Part shown: positions 18,501-27,568 of the stretch, piece after piece
Layout of the letters: each line of letters starts with the position of its first letter
Numbering within the stretch: the stretch's first letter is position 1
Assembly (NCBI RefSeq): GCF_007744675.1
Contig: NZ_CP036269.1
Location: 6,127,046 to 6,191,045 of the forward strand
DNA: 64,000 nucleotides
Origin: Gimesia alba
GTDB taxonomy: Bacteria; Planctomycetota; Planctomycetia; Planctomycetales; Planctomycetaceae
Direction: 5' to 3'
Made by a program: the position numbers and the translations under genes
The notes under the pieces: model-generated
Told to the model about the DNA's origin: nothing
What the model saw: the letters and a program-made list of their open reading frames with translations, nothing else
Databases searched by the model: none

Positions 18501-18612
18501 CATTCCCCAGGCAGCCGTCATCGATCAACAGGGAAAAGTCGCCTTTGTCGGTGACTTCAAAGAAGCATTACGCACCGTCGATCGCTTGCTGAAACCAGCG
18601 CCTGAAAAATAG
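15523..18612 (+). CDS. Exported multidomain protein: carboxypeptidase-regulatory-like domains plus C-terminal TlpA-type thioredoxin domain
   Basis: 1029 residues. The ATG at 15523 follows GGGAGGATCC, a good ribosome site. A hydrophobic segment (TALILFLVLGVIPANSVFS) acts as signal or anchor. Several carboxypeptidase-regulatory-like beta domains follow, for example VTITGIARNAAGDPIKDADI, then AKLKGRITDKQGQPLANAKV, and one more near residue 350. The middle, about 560-860, has no family I recognise. The last 145 residues form a thioredoxin-like domain, VVLIEFWGTRCGPCIGQLPE, with Cys920 and Cys923 as the CxxC redox pair and IRGIPQAAVIDQQGKVAFVG as the cis-Pro loop. The likely role is thiol-disulfide exchange outside the cytoplasm. 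The Ig-like part probably positions the redox domain. Single gene. Confidence 0.88.
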   Translation: MLGTCNQWFWSLKQYRTALILFLVLGVIPANSVFSQTTAAEANQLALAPDEAKPKTANLDEGKSQPDRPPEVKILSTIEDGGGYGQELHRVTITGIARNAAGDPIKDADIYISNYAMITPGDFERLRGHTKSDEFGFFEFKDIQLIVARQRPNPIPKPAEGKFIVFGTQKGYGFTWHESRVYRPDTRPQGTENGDRNEQVTARAFYLNEPIVVDLIFERPAKLKGRITDKQGQPLANAKVQLGLVDNLRNRNRWGSWSCRFLGNENHPVDEPIPFDGILTLPAEFRETRTDKNGEYEFTQLRRDTSYLSNIDPGPTFDPWQFRLATTTKNKARRDMIAVGYEGELNHEFESPRRVSVHVLQEKSNQPVANVQLTAHPVGQIRRAGIQARSDSQGNANLQLLPGEYRLIAEPAPDQPFYFQSEQFIISDQSEAVQHTVKLRPAAIVILKAVNAETGEPIPGVRFNYETHDSSEQLPVSTQSVFVDYPATNAAGEIQAFMVPGMRRFVVTEPLALAQADGSRGERVKLTAGELTEVVFELAQPQFLPSHLADQDPKPNPNSIYPTDLQLKWHKQSELLRHSHLRVNMDMILVSRQPVDTDALLKDLRSLDPYQLPDVDQLLKKYQVENPFRSRTILTSSGKLRSEMRYSQAEKRQFDWEDNSRLPDSATFTDQWDTLNYSTANNQASVYRRGGNGGFLHIASPDEFSDWPSLPTRRPSSSKSKKPEVNIRQAGQRTIYEGQTEKYSHRRVIDRETGFIFENFAEYSKYGVQRVSLFFAPQTHANGLILPRLYISWNLRKDKLSLLKIYEIKQVEVFKQLPADAFAIPLPSGAMIVDSRHIPARASRTGPVRPFQTTMRGPISDFAAYLQRHPRHSHQVEQKIHYGRRAPEIKPAKWVTSKGESEHPDLKGKVVLIEFWGTRCGPCIGQLPEVRTAARYYADQPFVLIGMHDSHISVSNLQKFAKKENLEYQLAIDRPATKKGWFGQTMQNFGIRGIPQAAVIDQQGKVAFVGDFKEALRTVDRLLKPAPEK

Positions 18613-18981
18613 CTTTGAAATCCGGATTAAATCGCTCAGTTCCGATGCGGCTCCTGTCTTGAGACGATGGGCTCCCGCCTCAACACAGGCATTGCGCCCA
18701 CTGTTCAATTCCTCAAGTCGCAAAATATTTCTGAATCACCATTTAAAATATCGAGTTGCTGCCTAAAACAAAGTGAAGGTTGCCTGCCGCGCTCAGCAAT
18801 TTTAAATCTTGAAAAGAATTCGGGCTTAGAGATTTGTTGCTTCAAAGGCAATCATCTAAACTGCCTGCTGAACCGATGATGCTCCTCAAAGAACAAAATG
18901 CATCATCCACCGGCTTGGCAAGCCTGTGTACAATGACCACACCGGAATCGGATAATCGGGCCAAGGATTGGAGAAGAGCAA
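18613..18981. other. Intergenic stretch with one hairpin, no gene
   Basis: No supported coding frame. CCTGTcTTGAG (about 18654-18664) can pair with CTCAAcACAGG (about 18680-18690) to form a stem with one mismatch. No T-run follows, so it is a weak terminator candidate for the upstream gene. The rest looks like ordinary leader DNA for mgtE, and I see no clear magnesium riboswitch. Confidence 0.4.
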
Positions 18982-20373
18982 ATGAACGAACCAGCTGAGA
19001 CCACGGAAAACCTCGAGGTAGAACAACCCGACTCCTGGGAACAGCTGGAACAGATCGTCGCTGCAAAAGACAGTGAAGCAGCCCGAAGCTATCTGAAAGA
19101 ACTCCCACCGGGCGAAGATGCGCGCATCATGGCGCAATTGACGGAAACCGAACAGCAGGAATTCATCGCATTACTCAATGATGAAGACGCGGCCCACTTG
19201 ATGGAATCGCTGCCGGAACTGCAGGCCGGTCAATTGCTCTCCGCGCTGCCGCCAGAAAAAGCCGCACTCATCTTCGATGAAATGCACAGCGACGAACAGG
19301 TCGACCTGCTCGACCAGCTTACAGAAGCACAGTCCGAAGCGATCATCGAACAGATGGACCCGGAGGAGGCCGAGAATGTTCGTTTCCTCGCACAGTATGA
19401 CAGCCAGTCGGCCGGCGGATTGATGATTACGGAACTGCTCTCGTTTGAAGAATCACAGACCGTGGACGACGTGGTCACCGAATTGCGTCAGAACGCGGAA
19501 GAATACGCGACCTACAACGTCCAATACATCTACGTCATCAACGCGGAAGAACAACTGGTGGGCGTGCTCCGTCTGCGCGACCTGTTGATGGCACCGCCCG
19601 GGCGGCGACTGAATAAGATGATGATCGCCAACCCCACCAGCGTGCCCGATTCCACCTCCCTGCAGGACTTACAGCACTTCTTCGATTCCCATCACCTGTT
19701 TGGCCTGCCTGTCATCGACGCAGACCAGAAACTGGTGGGCGTCGTCCGGCGAGAAGACGTCGAACAAGCGGGCGAAGAACAGGCGGGACGAACGTTTCTG
19801 CGTTTCGCCGGGATTATGGGCGGGGAAGAGCTCCGCAGCCTGCCACTTAAAATCCGCAGTGCGAGAAGACTGTCATGGCTCAGTATTAATATTGTATTGA
19901 ATATCGTCGCCGCCAGTATCATCGCCATGTATGAGGAAACTCTGGAAACGGTGATCGCACTGGCCGTCTTTCTCCCCATCGTCTCCGATATGAGCGGCTG
20001 TAGTGGTAATCAGTCGATCGCCGTCAGTACCCGCGAACTCGTGCTCGGCGTGATTCGTCCCCGCGACTGGTTTCACGTCTTCCGTAAAGAACTCGGACTC
20101 GGTCTCGTCAATGGAATCACCCTTGGGATTCTCCTGGGTGGCGTCGCCTATCTCTGGAAAGGGAACCCTTACCTCGGTCTGGTCATCGGCGGTGCACTCG
20201 GCCTGAATACGCTGATGGCTGTCTGCCTGGGTGCGTTGATCCCCCTGATTCTGAAAGGCTTCAAGCTTGATCCCGCACTCGCTTCCGGCCCGATCCTGAC
20301 GACACTCACCGACATGTGCGGCTTCTTCCTGGTCCTCTCCTTCGCCCAGGCACTCTTGCCCTGGTTAACATGA
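18982..20373 (+). CDS. mgtE: Magnesium transporter MgtE
   Basis: 463 residues, the normal MgtE length. The order of parts is canonical. The N-terminal acidic superhelical domain covers residues 1-135, with repeated LPPE/L..L motifs such as LMESLPELQAGQLLSALPPE. Two CBS domains follow to about 265 (VVTELRQNAEEYATYNVQYI, then FDSHHLFGLPVIDADQKLVG). Five membrane helices start near 290 (RLSWLSINIVLNIVAASIIA). The pore-region signature lies near the C-terminus in LASGPILTTLTDMCGFFLVL. MgtE lets Mg2+ into the cell down its gradient. The N and CBS domains bind Mg2+ and close the pore when Mg2+ is high. GGAGAAGAGCAA precedes the ATG. Monocistronic. Confidence 0.96.
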   Translation: MNEPAETTENLEVEQPDSWEQLEQIVAAKDSEAARSYLKELPPGEDARIMAQLTETEQQEFIALLNDEDAAHLMESLPELQAGQLLSALPPEKAALIFDEMHSDEQVDLLDQLTEAQSEAIIEQMDPEEAENVRFLAQYDSQSAGGLMITELLSFEESQTVDDVVTELRQNAEEYATYNVQYIYVINAEEQLVGVLRLRDLLMAPPGRRLNKMMIANPTSVPDSTSLQDLQHFFDSHHLFGLPVIDADQKLVGVVRREDVEQAGEEQAGRTFLRFAGIMGGEELRSLPLKIRSARRLSWLSINIVLNIVAASIIAMYEETLETVIALAVFLPIVSDMSGCSGNQSIAVSTRELVLGVIRPRDWFHVFRKELGLGLVNGITLGILLGGVAYLWKGNPYLGLVIGGALGLNTLMAVCLGALIPLILKGFKLDPALASGPILTTLTDMCGFFLVLSFAQALLPWLT

Positions 20374-20401
20374 CCGAGATCAGAACCAGGGACAAGAAAA
20401 A

Positions 20402-21745
20402 TCAGACCAACCCGGTCAACGTCGACGTGGAATCCTGGAAACGGTCCGTTTCGACGCCCATCGCCTGAATCATCGACAGCAACAGATTACTCAGCGGCGG
20501 ATGCTTCTCGACATCAAAGGCCAGATGCTGCCCCTGTTTGAGTCCCAACTGCTGACCGCCGGCAATCAATGTTGGCAAATTCTTGGGAGAGTGCTCGCCC
20601 CCTTTGCCTGAATTCATCCCGGAACCATACAGGACTATCGTCTGGTCCAGCATACTGCCGCCCGCTTCGCGCGTCGATTTGAGCAGCGTCATGAATCGCG
20701 CCAGCTTCGACAGATGAAAACGATCAATCACCGCCAGTTTGCTTAACATCCCTGCATCGCCACCGTGGTGTGACAGCTCATGATGATTCTCCCCGCCCCC
20801 ACCATAGCCGCCCGCTTCCCGCGACCATTCAAATGTGATCACGCGTGTGGTATCGGTCGCAAAAGCGAGATAGGAAATTTCGAGCATCACATCGATCCAC
20901 ATGGGCCGGTCATGCGCATTGCCCGATTGACTGTTGAGCTGCAATCCGACAGGATCGACCTTGGGCTTGGGTACATCGATCCAGGATTCTAGACGCGTCA
21001 CCCGCTGCTCAGTTTCTCTGACCGAGTTGAAATACTCATCCAGTTTCTGCTGGTCTTTCTTTCCTAGTTTTTGATTGAGCGCATTCGCATCCGAGAGCAC
21101 ACTGTCCAGAATCGATTTCCGCTCGGCGTACCGTTTGAGCGTCGCCTGTTTGCCCGCTTTGGTATCTGGTACAAATAGTCGTTCAAACAGACGCTGCGCT
21201 GAGTTCTCGGCCGGCATCGGCGTGCCACTGCGATCAAATGACAGCGTATGGCTGTGCCCCGCGCTGCCCGTGCCCGATGCATCGGAAATTTGTAGCGAAG
21301 GAAACCGCGTCTGTTTCCCATGATGTTCGGCGACAATCTGATCGGCCGAAACCGTATTTGCATAATCGCTGCCGGGCACCGCCGATAGATCGGCGCCAGT
21401 CAGCCACGTATCCGCGCCCGAGTGTCCCCCTTTTGACGCGAGATGACCGACTCCGGAAACCACGCTGAAATCACGTTGATGTTCCTTGAGTGCGGACAAA
21501 GTCGGCGAAAGTGAATACGACTTGCCCGAGGTCTCAGGCACCCACTCCAGAATATTCACGCCGTTCGGCACATAACAGCAGATCATCCGCGGATGTTTTC
21601 CCGCCGACTGCGTCCAGGCCTTGAATGTGGAAGGCCGGGCATACGCAGAGGGAATCATCGCATCTAACAGCGGCAGGCTTAAGCAGACCCCCAGCCCTTT
21701 CAGCATATGCCGCCGCGACATGGGCTCTTGTGGAAATGCAGTCAT
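20402..21745 (-). CDS. DUF1552 protein with Tat signal
   Basis: 447 residues from ATG 21745, chosen because GGGAG lies nine bases upstream. The frame extends to 21769 without support. The N-terminus has a twin-arginine signal, SRRHMLKGLGVCLSLPLLDA, so the folded protein is exported. The body matches the planctomycete DUF1552 family, related to sulfatase-like DUF1501: MICCYVPNGVNILEWVPETS, GHLASKGGHSGADTWLTG, TRVITFEWSREAGGYGGGGE and IVLYGSGMNSGKGGEHSPKN. Histidines and Asp/Gly clusters suggest a metal site. These proteins almost always sit beside a DUF1592/DUF1588 cytochrome, as here (21782-24358, same strand, 36 bp upstream). The pair has no established biochemical role. Confidence 0.92.
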   Translation of the reverse strand: MTAFPQEPMSRRHMLKGLGVCLSLPLLDAMIPSAYARPSTFKAWTQSAGKHPRMICCYVPNGVNILEWVPETSGKSYSLSPTLSALKEHQRDFSVVSGVGHLASKGGHSGADTWLTGADLSAVPGSDYANTVSADQIVAEHHGKQTRFPSLQISDASGTGSAGHSHTLSFDRSGTPMPAENSAQRLFERLFVPDTKAGKQATLKRYAERKSILDSVLSDANALNQKLGKKDQQKLDEYFNSVRETEQRVTRLESWIDVPKPKVDPVGLQLNSQSGNAHDRPMWIDVMLEISYLAFATDTTRVITFEWSREAGGYGGGGENHHELSHHGGDAGMLSKLAVIDRFHLSKLARFMTLLKSTREAGGSMLDQTIVLYGSGMNSGKGGEHSPKNLPTLIAGGQQLGLKQGQHLAFDVEKHPPLSNLLLSMIQAMGVETDRFQDSTSTLTGLV

Positions 21746-21781
21746 CAACGTATCTCCCTGCGCCGGCAAGCGGCGTCTTGA

Positions 21782-24358
21782 TTATTTTGATCGAAACGGC
21801 TCTGAGAGCACCACAAATTTGATCAGCGACCGCAGAGTACGATCGTTTTGTTTCATCGCGTTTACCGCCTGATCCACCGTCGGATTGTCGGCAACTCCTA
21901 ACTCGCGTCCCAAAGCATACGTCAACAGTTTTCCGCTCAAACATTTCAGAAACAGCGTTTCCTGCTTCGTCAACGCGTCACGCAAACCATCGACGCCCAC
22001 AAACGTGGTTCCGTCAGGCATCCTCGCCGAAGCATCAATGCGAGGATCATTCGGACCAATCCGGCCTTTATATCCGAAGCCTTCCTGTTCGCGCCATCCG
22101 CCGGCGGCATTGAAATTCTCCAGTGCAAAACCGAGTGGATCAATTTTATTATGACAGCGGGCACACTGCGGCAGCTCACGGTGAATCTCCAGTCGTTTGC
22201 GAACCGTGGCTTTATCAATCCCGGGAACTTTGGGAGCGATGTCCCCCACATTGGCCACCGGTAACCCCGGGTCCAACCCCAGCAGATTTTTCATGACCCA
22301 CGTCCCCCGTTTGACGGGCGAAGTTCGCGTGCCGTTTGACGTAATCGTCAATACGGACGCCTGCGTCACAATCCCGCCCCGATGTACGCCTGCGGGTACA
22401 TTCACGCGGCGAAAGTGATCTCCCTTCACACCCGGAATCCCATAAAATCGGGCCATGCGTTGATTGATCACCACAAAGTCGGAGCTCACCAGATTCATCA
22501 CGTTCAAATCATGCTGCAGGATCTCCGAGAAAAACGCCTCTGACTCGGCGACCATCGATGTTTCCAGATGACGATCATAACGGGGATACAAATCGGCGGC
22601 CGGCAGATTCGCTCCGACCTCACGTAGTCCCAGCCACTGGCCGGCAAAGTTTTTCGTGAACGCACTCGCTTTGGGATCAGCCAGCATCCGATCCACCTGT
22701 CGGGTTAACTCAGCCGGCTGCGTTAATCTGCTATTCGCAGCCGCACTCAACAACTCCTCATCCGGCATCGTTGACCAGAGAAAATACGACAGCCGCGACG
22801 CCAGTTCGTAGTCATCTAATTTTCGTAATCCCGATTGACTGCCGCCTGTTGCCCGCGGTGCCTCGGCCAGATACAAAAAATGCGGCGAGATCAAAACCGC
22901 CGTCAAAGGCGTTTTCAGAGCGGCAATGAACGAGGGAGATTCTTTACGAACCGATTCAAACAACTTCAATTTCGCGTCAATTTCCTCTTCGGTCACAGGC
23001 CGACGATACGCGTGCCGCATCATGCGACCGATGATCTCTTTCGCCGCCGCCCGCTCATCGCGGGGCTTGTTAGCATGACGTCCCATAATCTGCCGATGGC
23101 TGGCGGGCGGCCACGTTTCATAGTGCGGCCCTTCAATTTCGATCCAGTCCACATACAATTCCGGGCGGGCGAATTGATCGCCGGTCTGCATCCAGAAATT
23201 TTCCAGAGCACGAGGAATGTCGTAGGCATACTCGATCGTCACCCCCGCCTTTTCGGTCGAGAAATAGCCGGAGAATTCATACACCTGCGGCTGCGACAAT
23301 GGTGCATCGATATCGAGCTCGGCCAGAACTTTCGGCTGCCCGCCCAGATGCTGCGTGAATTTCAGACGGGGATAACCGTAGTCATACATCGAATCAGTTT
23401 CAAAATGTTTCAGGTCCCGCTCAAATTGCTGCTTCGTCCATGGGGCGCCCTTGGGATTCTTGCGGTTCTGCTGCTCCATCCGGTGTTGTAACGCCGCTTT
23501 CGCAGACGCGACGACCGCCGCCCGGTCGGGCACTTTCCCGGCAGCGCGAATGCGAATCAGATAAGTCCCCGCGTACGGCAACTTGAAATCACGCGCGTTG
23601 AGTTTTTTATCCCAGCGATTGTGATGCAGCACTTTGAAGCCGTTCTCCACCGGGTTCTTGCCGCCGTTCACAATGATGCGTTGCCCGTCGTAGTTCACTC
23701 GGTTCCGATCCGAATCGCCCGAGTCGGGTTGAATCCGCCATTTCAAAACGGGTGGCTGACTCGTTTCGACCAGCGCCAGATCCAGAATCTTCCGTGCGGC
23801 TTCCAGATAAAGTTCCAGATGCAAGGGAGAAAGAGTGAGCGCCCCGCCATTATTATCAAAGCCGCCAGCAGGCGAGTCCTGTGGGAAACCGGCCGGATCA
23901 AAGTCCACGCCAACGAGGTCGCGAATCGTATTCCGATACTCGGACCGATTCAGCCGCCGCAGCACAATTGAAGAATCCCGTTTGGATAGCTCGGCTTTGA
24001 CAATCTGCCCCGTGATCCAGTCGACGACCTGCGCGACCTCAGCGGCCCGAGGCGCCCGCTCCCCTTCGGGCGGCATCTCGTGGCCGTTGAGTACATTGAC
24101 GATCTCTTCCCACTTCGCTTTGCTCGCCGGATCAGAAAAATCGTTCGCGAGGCTCGCATCCACGCGAAACTCATTGTCCTTGCTCCCCGATTTGTGACAC
24201 TTCAAACAATAAGTCCGCAAAAACGGCGCCACCGTTTTCCGAAACCCACTGTGGTCCGCGACCACTGTCGACGACTGCCCCCAGGCGAAATCGGATCTTC
24301 CGTCACAGCCTGCCAGCAGCCAACCAGCCAGTATCAAGCATTGTAAATACCAGGACAT
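21782..24358 (-). CDS. DUF1587/DUF1592/DUF1588/DUF1585 planctomycete cytochrome-type lipoprotein
   Basis: 858 residues. The N-terminus ends in a lipobox, LAGWLLAGC, so Cys18 is probably lipidated. A first heme-type motif CLKCH (Cys51, Cys54, His55) lies in a PSCyt1-like segment. DUF1587 (RLNRSEYRNTIRDLVGVDFD), DUF1592 (DYELASRLSYFLWSTMPDEE), DUF1588 (TSPVKRGTWVMKNLLGLDPG, then CARCHNKIDPLGFALENF) and DUF1585 (LSGKLLTYALGRELGV) follow in the usual order. The second CxxCH in DUF1588 may hold another heme. The protein is likely an exported redox protein that works with the DUF1552 partner encoded 36 bp downstream. A fragment of a paralogue survives at 15095-15319. Confidence 0.94.
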   Translation of the reverse strand: MSWYLQCLILAGWLLAGCDGRSDFAWGQSSTVVADHSGFRKTVAPFLRTYCLKCHKSGSKDNEFRVDASLANDFSDPASKAKWEEIVNVLNGHEMPPEGERAPRAAEVAQVVDWITGQIVKAELSKRDSSIVLRRLNRSEYRNTIRDLVGVDFDPAGFPQDSPAGGFDNNGGALTLSPLHLELYLEAARKILDLALVETSQPPVLKWRIQPDSGDSDRNRVNYDGQRIIVNGGKNPVENGFKVLHHNRWDKKLNARDFKLPYAGTYLIRIRAAGKVPDRAAVVASAKAALQHRMEQQNRKNPKGAPWTKQQFERDLKHFETDSMYDYGYPRLKFTQHLGGQPKVLAELDIDAPLSQPQVYEFSGYFSTEKAGVTIEYAYDIPRALENFWMQTGDQFARPELYVDWIEIEGPHYETWPPASHRQIMGRHANKPRDERAAAKEIIGRMMRHAYRRPVTEEEIDAKLKLFESVRKESPSFIAALKTPLTAVLISPHFLYLAEAPRATGGSQSGLRKLDDYELASRLSYFLWSTMPDEELLSAAANSRLTQPAELTRQVDRMLADPKASAFTKNFAGQWLGLREVGANLPAADLYPRYDRHLETSMVAESEAFFSEILQHDLNVMNLVSSDFVVINQRMARFYGIPGVKGDHFRRVNVPAGVHRGGIVTQASVLTITSNGTRTSPVKRGTWVMKNLLGLDPGLPVANVGDIAPKVPGIDKATVRKRLEIHRELPQCARCHNKIDPLGFALENFNAAGGWREQEGFGYKGRIGPNDPRIDASARMPDGTTFVGVDGLRDALTKQETLFLKCLSGKLLTYALGRELGVADNPTVDQAVNAMKQNDRTLRSLIKFVVLSEPFRSK

Positions 24359-24749
24359 GAAATACGTTCCAGAATCATCAAACCAAGATCAGAAATGAGG
24401 TAACACCAGGTAGCAGACCATAGAACAAAGTCGCTCTCCAGGGATTCGTCATTCTAAATAGATCTGCGACAAATTCATCATAATTCTTTGAAAAATAGAC
24501 AATCCACGTGACTGAACACGTCAAACTCTTGAGCGATCAAAAAAGAGAATCTGCTTGAAGCCACCTGAACAACAATGTATATTTGTAACGTTAGTGAAAA
24601 TACAACTTAACATCAAATGCGGAGATGGATTTCGAATGCTGTTTCAAAATGGAAGCGGGAACGAAGAAGGCTGTATCTGAATCACTCACATTCATCTTTG
24701 ACACGTACAATTCCCCGATAGACCTTTCAAATAGATCAGAAACAAAACG
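24359..24749. other. Divergent intergenic region, no gene seen
   Basis: This AT-rich stretch separates the DUF1592 gene from the plus-strand glycan operon, so it must hold both promoters. I find no convincing -10/-35 pair and no repeat. A minus-strand frame at 24692-24928 overlaps the next gene and has no family features. Confidence 0.4.
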
Positions 24750-26342
24750 TTGGTACAGAGCGACCTAAATTCAATCTTAAAATCCGAAGGGAACTGGTGC
24801 CGCTGGGGACTGGCAGCAATCATCCTGTTCTTTTTGCTCTGGCGCATTCCCATTGTCTTGCGCGAGGCGGGCGGACAGGATGAGGAATGGTTTGCGATTC
24901 CCGGTTGGACCATCTGGCAGGAAGGCATTCCCCGCGTCCCCTATGCGCCGCAACGCCAAACAGGAAGCGCGTTTTACAAAGCCGACGAAGCACTGTTTGC
25001 TCTGCCTCCCCTATTCTATTATGTGAGCGCACCACTTTACGCCGTGCTGCCGCCCACCTACAGCACAACACGCCTCGTCTCCGTCGCGGCTGGCGCGGTG
25101 TTGTTAATCTTCATCTATCTGCTGGCACGTCGCGTATTTCAAGATCCGCTGGCCGGGCTGATCGGCGCGGGACTATTCAGCCTCTCGCGCCCCTTCTATT
25201 TTCCAGCGACCATCTCTCGCCCCGATATGCTGTGTGGTATGTGGGGACTGGCGGCACTGTGGATGATGTGGCGCTGGTACGATCAACAGAAACGACCGCG
25301 CGACCTGGCACTCACCGGCGTCTTCCTCGGACTCGGTATGCTGACGCATCCATTTGCCCTCGTCTTTTGCATTCAAATCGGGCTCTGGTCGGTCCTGGCT
25401 CAAGGAACGTTACGCGAACGCCTGACGCGCGGTGCTCTGTTGACTGGCTGTGCTCTGGCCGTGTTTGCACTCTGGCTGCCCTTGATTCTGGCCTACCCCG
25501 AGGCATTCCGGCTTCAGTTTTTTACGAATGTATTAAACCGCTCGGGGCCGGGGCTGATTTCACGGTTGTTCTTCCCCTGGCCTTACTTTACCACACAATT
25601 TCAATTGCTCCAGGAACACGCCGGGAACATTCAACTCGTCTTAATGGCTGCCGGTTTATTCTGGGGCACCTGGCTCGCCGCACGATCTGACGACCGACGC
25701 ACCTGTATCTTCATGGCACTCGTCTGGTCGTCCCTCTATCTGCTCATCGCTTGCCAGGGGACGCATCCGACCAAAGGCTACTGGTGTTATCCCGGTGCTC
25801 TCCTTTTCTTATGTCTGGGCTGGGGACTAAGCCACCTCGTTAGAAATCTTTGGGCATACAACGTTGCCGGGCGAATGGTCAGCGTCGCTGGTTTGGCACT
25901 CTTCGTACTCGCCATGCTGCCCGGCTCGGGAATCCGGACAGGACTGGCTCATCTGAAAAACTGGTCGAATCCAAATTACAATGCCCCCCGTTTTGTCAGT
26001 CAGATTCTAAATGATCTCCCACCCGACGCGCGCTATACCGTGGATCGGGCTTACGTTTTCAATTTTGCCGCAGCGGGCCGTCCCACTCTGCTGAGTGATG
26101 TGCGTGAGTTTGCGTTCGATGCCCGCCCGTTTCCGTACGATTACTTAATCGTCAGCCACGATTCAAAGGACAGAGAGATCAGCAAAGTGCTCAACGCCCG
26201 ACGAATTCAAACTTATGGCGACCCGAATGACCCGTTCAGTTGTTATATAGAAGTCTATGTTCCCCAAGATCGTCCAGTTCAGGAACAAAACCGATCAGAC
26301 AACACGCCCCACAATCAGAATGACAACAGGAGCCAGCCTTGA
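24750..26342 (+). CDS. GT-C membrane glycosyltransferase (ArnT/GT39-like)
   Basis: 530 residues starting at TTG 24750. No ATG is near, and the ribosome site is weak. About 11 hydrophobic helices. The first outer loop holds REAGGQDEEWFAIPGWTIWQ, whose acidic pair after the first helix is the expected catalytic Asp/Glu of GT-C enzymes. PLFYYVSAPLYAVLPPTYST and SRPDMLCGMWGLAALWMMWR match the core of ArnT/PMT-like transferases. These use a polyprenyl-phosphate sugar donor on the outer face of the inner membrane. The C-terminal 100 residues are a soluble domain. First gene of a four-gene operon: its TGA overlaps the TTG of the next gene. Confidence 0.85.
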   Translation: MVQSDLNSILKSEGNWCRWGLAAIILFFLLWRIPIVLREAGGQDEEWFAIPGWTIWQEGIPRVPYAPQRQTGSAFYKADEALFALPPLFYYVSAPLYAVLPPTYSTTRLVSVAAGAVLLIFIYLLARRVFQDPLAGLIGAGLFSLSRPFYFPATISRPDMLCGMWGLAALWMMWRWYDQQKRPRDLALTGVFLGLGMLTHPFALVFCIQIGLWSVLAQGTLRERLTRGALLTGCALAVFALWLPLILAYPEAFRLQFFTNVLNRSGPGLISRLFFPWPYFTTQFQLLQEHAGNIQLVLMAAGLFWGTWLAARSDDRRTCIFMALVWSSLYLLIACQGTHPTKGYWCYPGALLFLCLGWGLSHLVRNLWAYNVAGRMVSVAGLALFVLAMLPGSGIRTGLAHLKNWSNPNYNAPRFVSQILNDLPPDARYTVDRAYVFNFAAAGRPTLLSDVREFAFDARPFPYDYLIVSHDSKDREISKVLNARRIQTYGDPNDPFSCYIEVYVPQDRPVQEQNRSDNTPHNQNDNRSQP

Positions 26343-27568
26343 TCGAACCAATCCCCAATCCCAAGTCTGAGAAACCCCAGGTTCAATGCCCTTTCAACGT
26401 GGCCGTCATTGGTGGTGCCGGCCACGTTGGCCTGCCATTCGGACTCGTCCTCTGTGACTTCGGTCACCGGGTAACGCTCGTGGATACCAACGCGGCCCAA
26501 CTGGAACGCATTTGTCAGGGCAACATGCCGTTTGAAGAACGGGGGGCCGACAGCCTGCTCCCCTGCTGTCTGGAATCCGGCCGCTTACACTGTGCGACCG
26601 GTATGAATGTGTTATCCGATCAGGAGATCGTCATCGTCACGATTGGCACTCCCGTCGATGAATACCTCGATCCCAGTCTCCGCGCCTTCGATCAAGTATT
26701 GGAGCAGATATTCAATCATTGTCGGCCGGGTCAATTACTGATCGTTCGCAGCACCGTCTTTCCCGGCGTGACCGAGCGGCTCGGTCGGATTGTGAAAGAG
26801 CGCGGTCTGGACATCGACGTTTCCTATTGCCCCGAACGCATCGCACAAGGGCTGGCGCTGGAAGAATTGACGCATCTGCCGCAACTGGTCAGCGGTTGTA
26901 CCACACAGGCTTTGGAGAGAGCCACCGAGTTCTTCGCCGATCTCGGCCTGGAAACGATCCCCCTTTCGACAGTTGAAGCCGAGCTCGGCAAGCTGTATAC
27001 CAACTCGTATCGTTATATTAACTTCGCGATTTCGAATCAATTCTACATGCTGGCCCAGCGCTACGATGCCGACTTTGATCGCATCTACCGCGCCATCACG
27101 CACAACTACAAACGCATGAACGGCTTCGCGAAGGCCGGGTTTGCCGGCGGCCCCTGTTTATTGAAAGACACGATGCAGCTCGCCTCGTTCAATCATAATC
27201 TGCTCACGCTGGGACAAACGGCGATGGAAGTCAATGAAGGCCTGCCCGGTTTTCTCGTCGAACGCTTGAAGCAACATCACGACTTGACGACCGCCACCGT
27301 CGGCATCCTCGGTATGGCCTTCAAAGGGAACTGCGACGACCCGCGCAGTTCGTTATCATACAAACTCAGAAAAGTGCTCACGCTCGATTGCCGCCGCGTA
27401 ATATGCACGGACCCCTTCGTTCATAATCCCGATTTTGTTTCGGTTGAAACGATGCTTACCGAAGCCGACATCCTCATTCTGGGCGCCTGCCATGATGAAT
27501 ATCGCGAACTGCAAACCGACAAACCATTGATTGATGTATTTGGATTCTTGCCAGGAAAACAACCATGA
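26339..27568 (+). CDS. Nucleotide-sugar 6-dehydrogenase (UDP-glucose/UDP-ManNAc dehydrogenase family)
   Basis: 409 residues from TTG 26339, overlapping the previous stop as TTGA, with AGGAG 7 bases upstream. The Rossmann N-domain is VAVIGGAGHVGLPFGLVLCD. The middle holds the conserved E..KLYTNSYRYINFAISNQF helix. The catalytic cysteine is Cys273 in GFAGGPCLLKDT. The C-domain carries GMAFKGNCDDPRSSLSYKL, equal to the family GLAFKxNxDDxRxSP signature. The enzyme oxidises C6 of a UDP-sugar to a uronic acid using two NAD+. UDP-ManNAc-type members are the closest by feel, but the substrate is not fixed. The product probably feeds the epimerase and transferases of the same operon. Confidence 0.9.
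   Translation: MIEPIPNPKSEKPQVQCPFNVAVIGGAGHVGLPFGLVLCDFGHRVTLVDTNAAQLERICQGNMPFEERGADSLLPCCLESGRLHCATGMNVLSDQEIVIVTIGTPVDEYLDPSLRAFDQVLEQIFNHCRPGQLLIVRSTVFPGVTERLGRIVKERGLDIDVSYCPERIAQGLALEELTHLPQLVSGCTTQALERATEFFADLGLETIPLSTVEAELGKLYTNSYRYINFAISNQFYMLAQRYDADFDRIYRAITHNYKRMNGFAKAGFAGGPCLLKDTMQLASFNHNLLTLGQTAMEVNEGLPGFLVERLKQHHDLTTATVGILGMAFKGNCDDPRSSLSYKLRKVLTLDCRRVICTDPFVHNPDFVSVETMLTEADILILGACHDEYRELQTDKPLIDVFGFLPGKQP

Noticed and set aside
21782-24358. The DUF1552/DUF1592 pair as a new system
   Set aside because: The pair is common in planctomycetes. Unknown in function but not new to this window.
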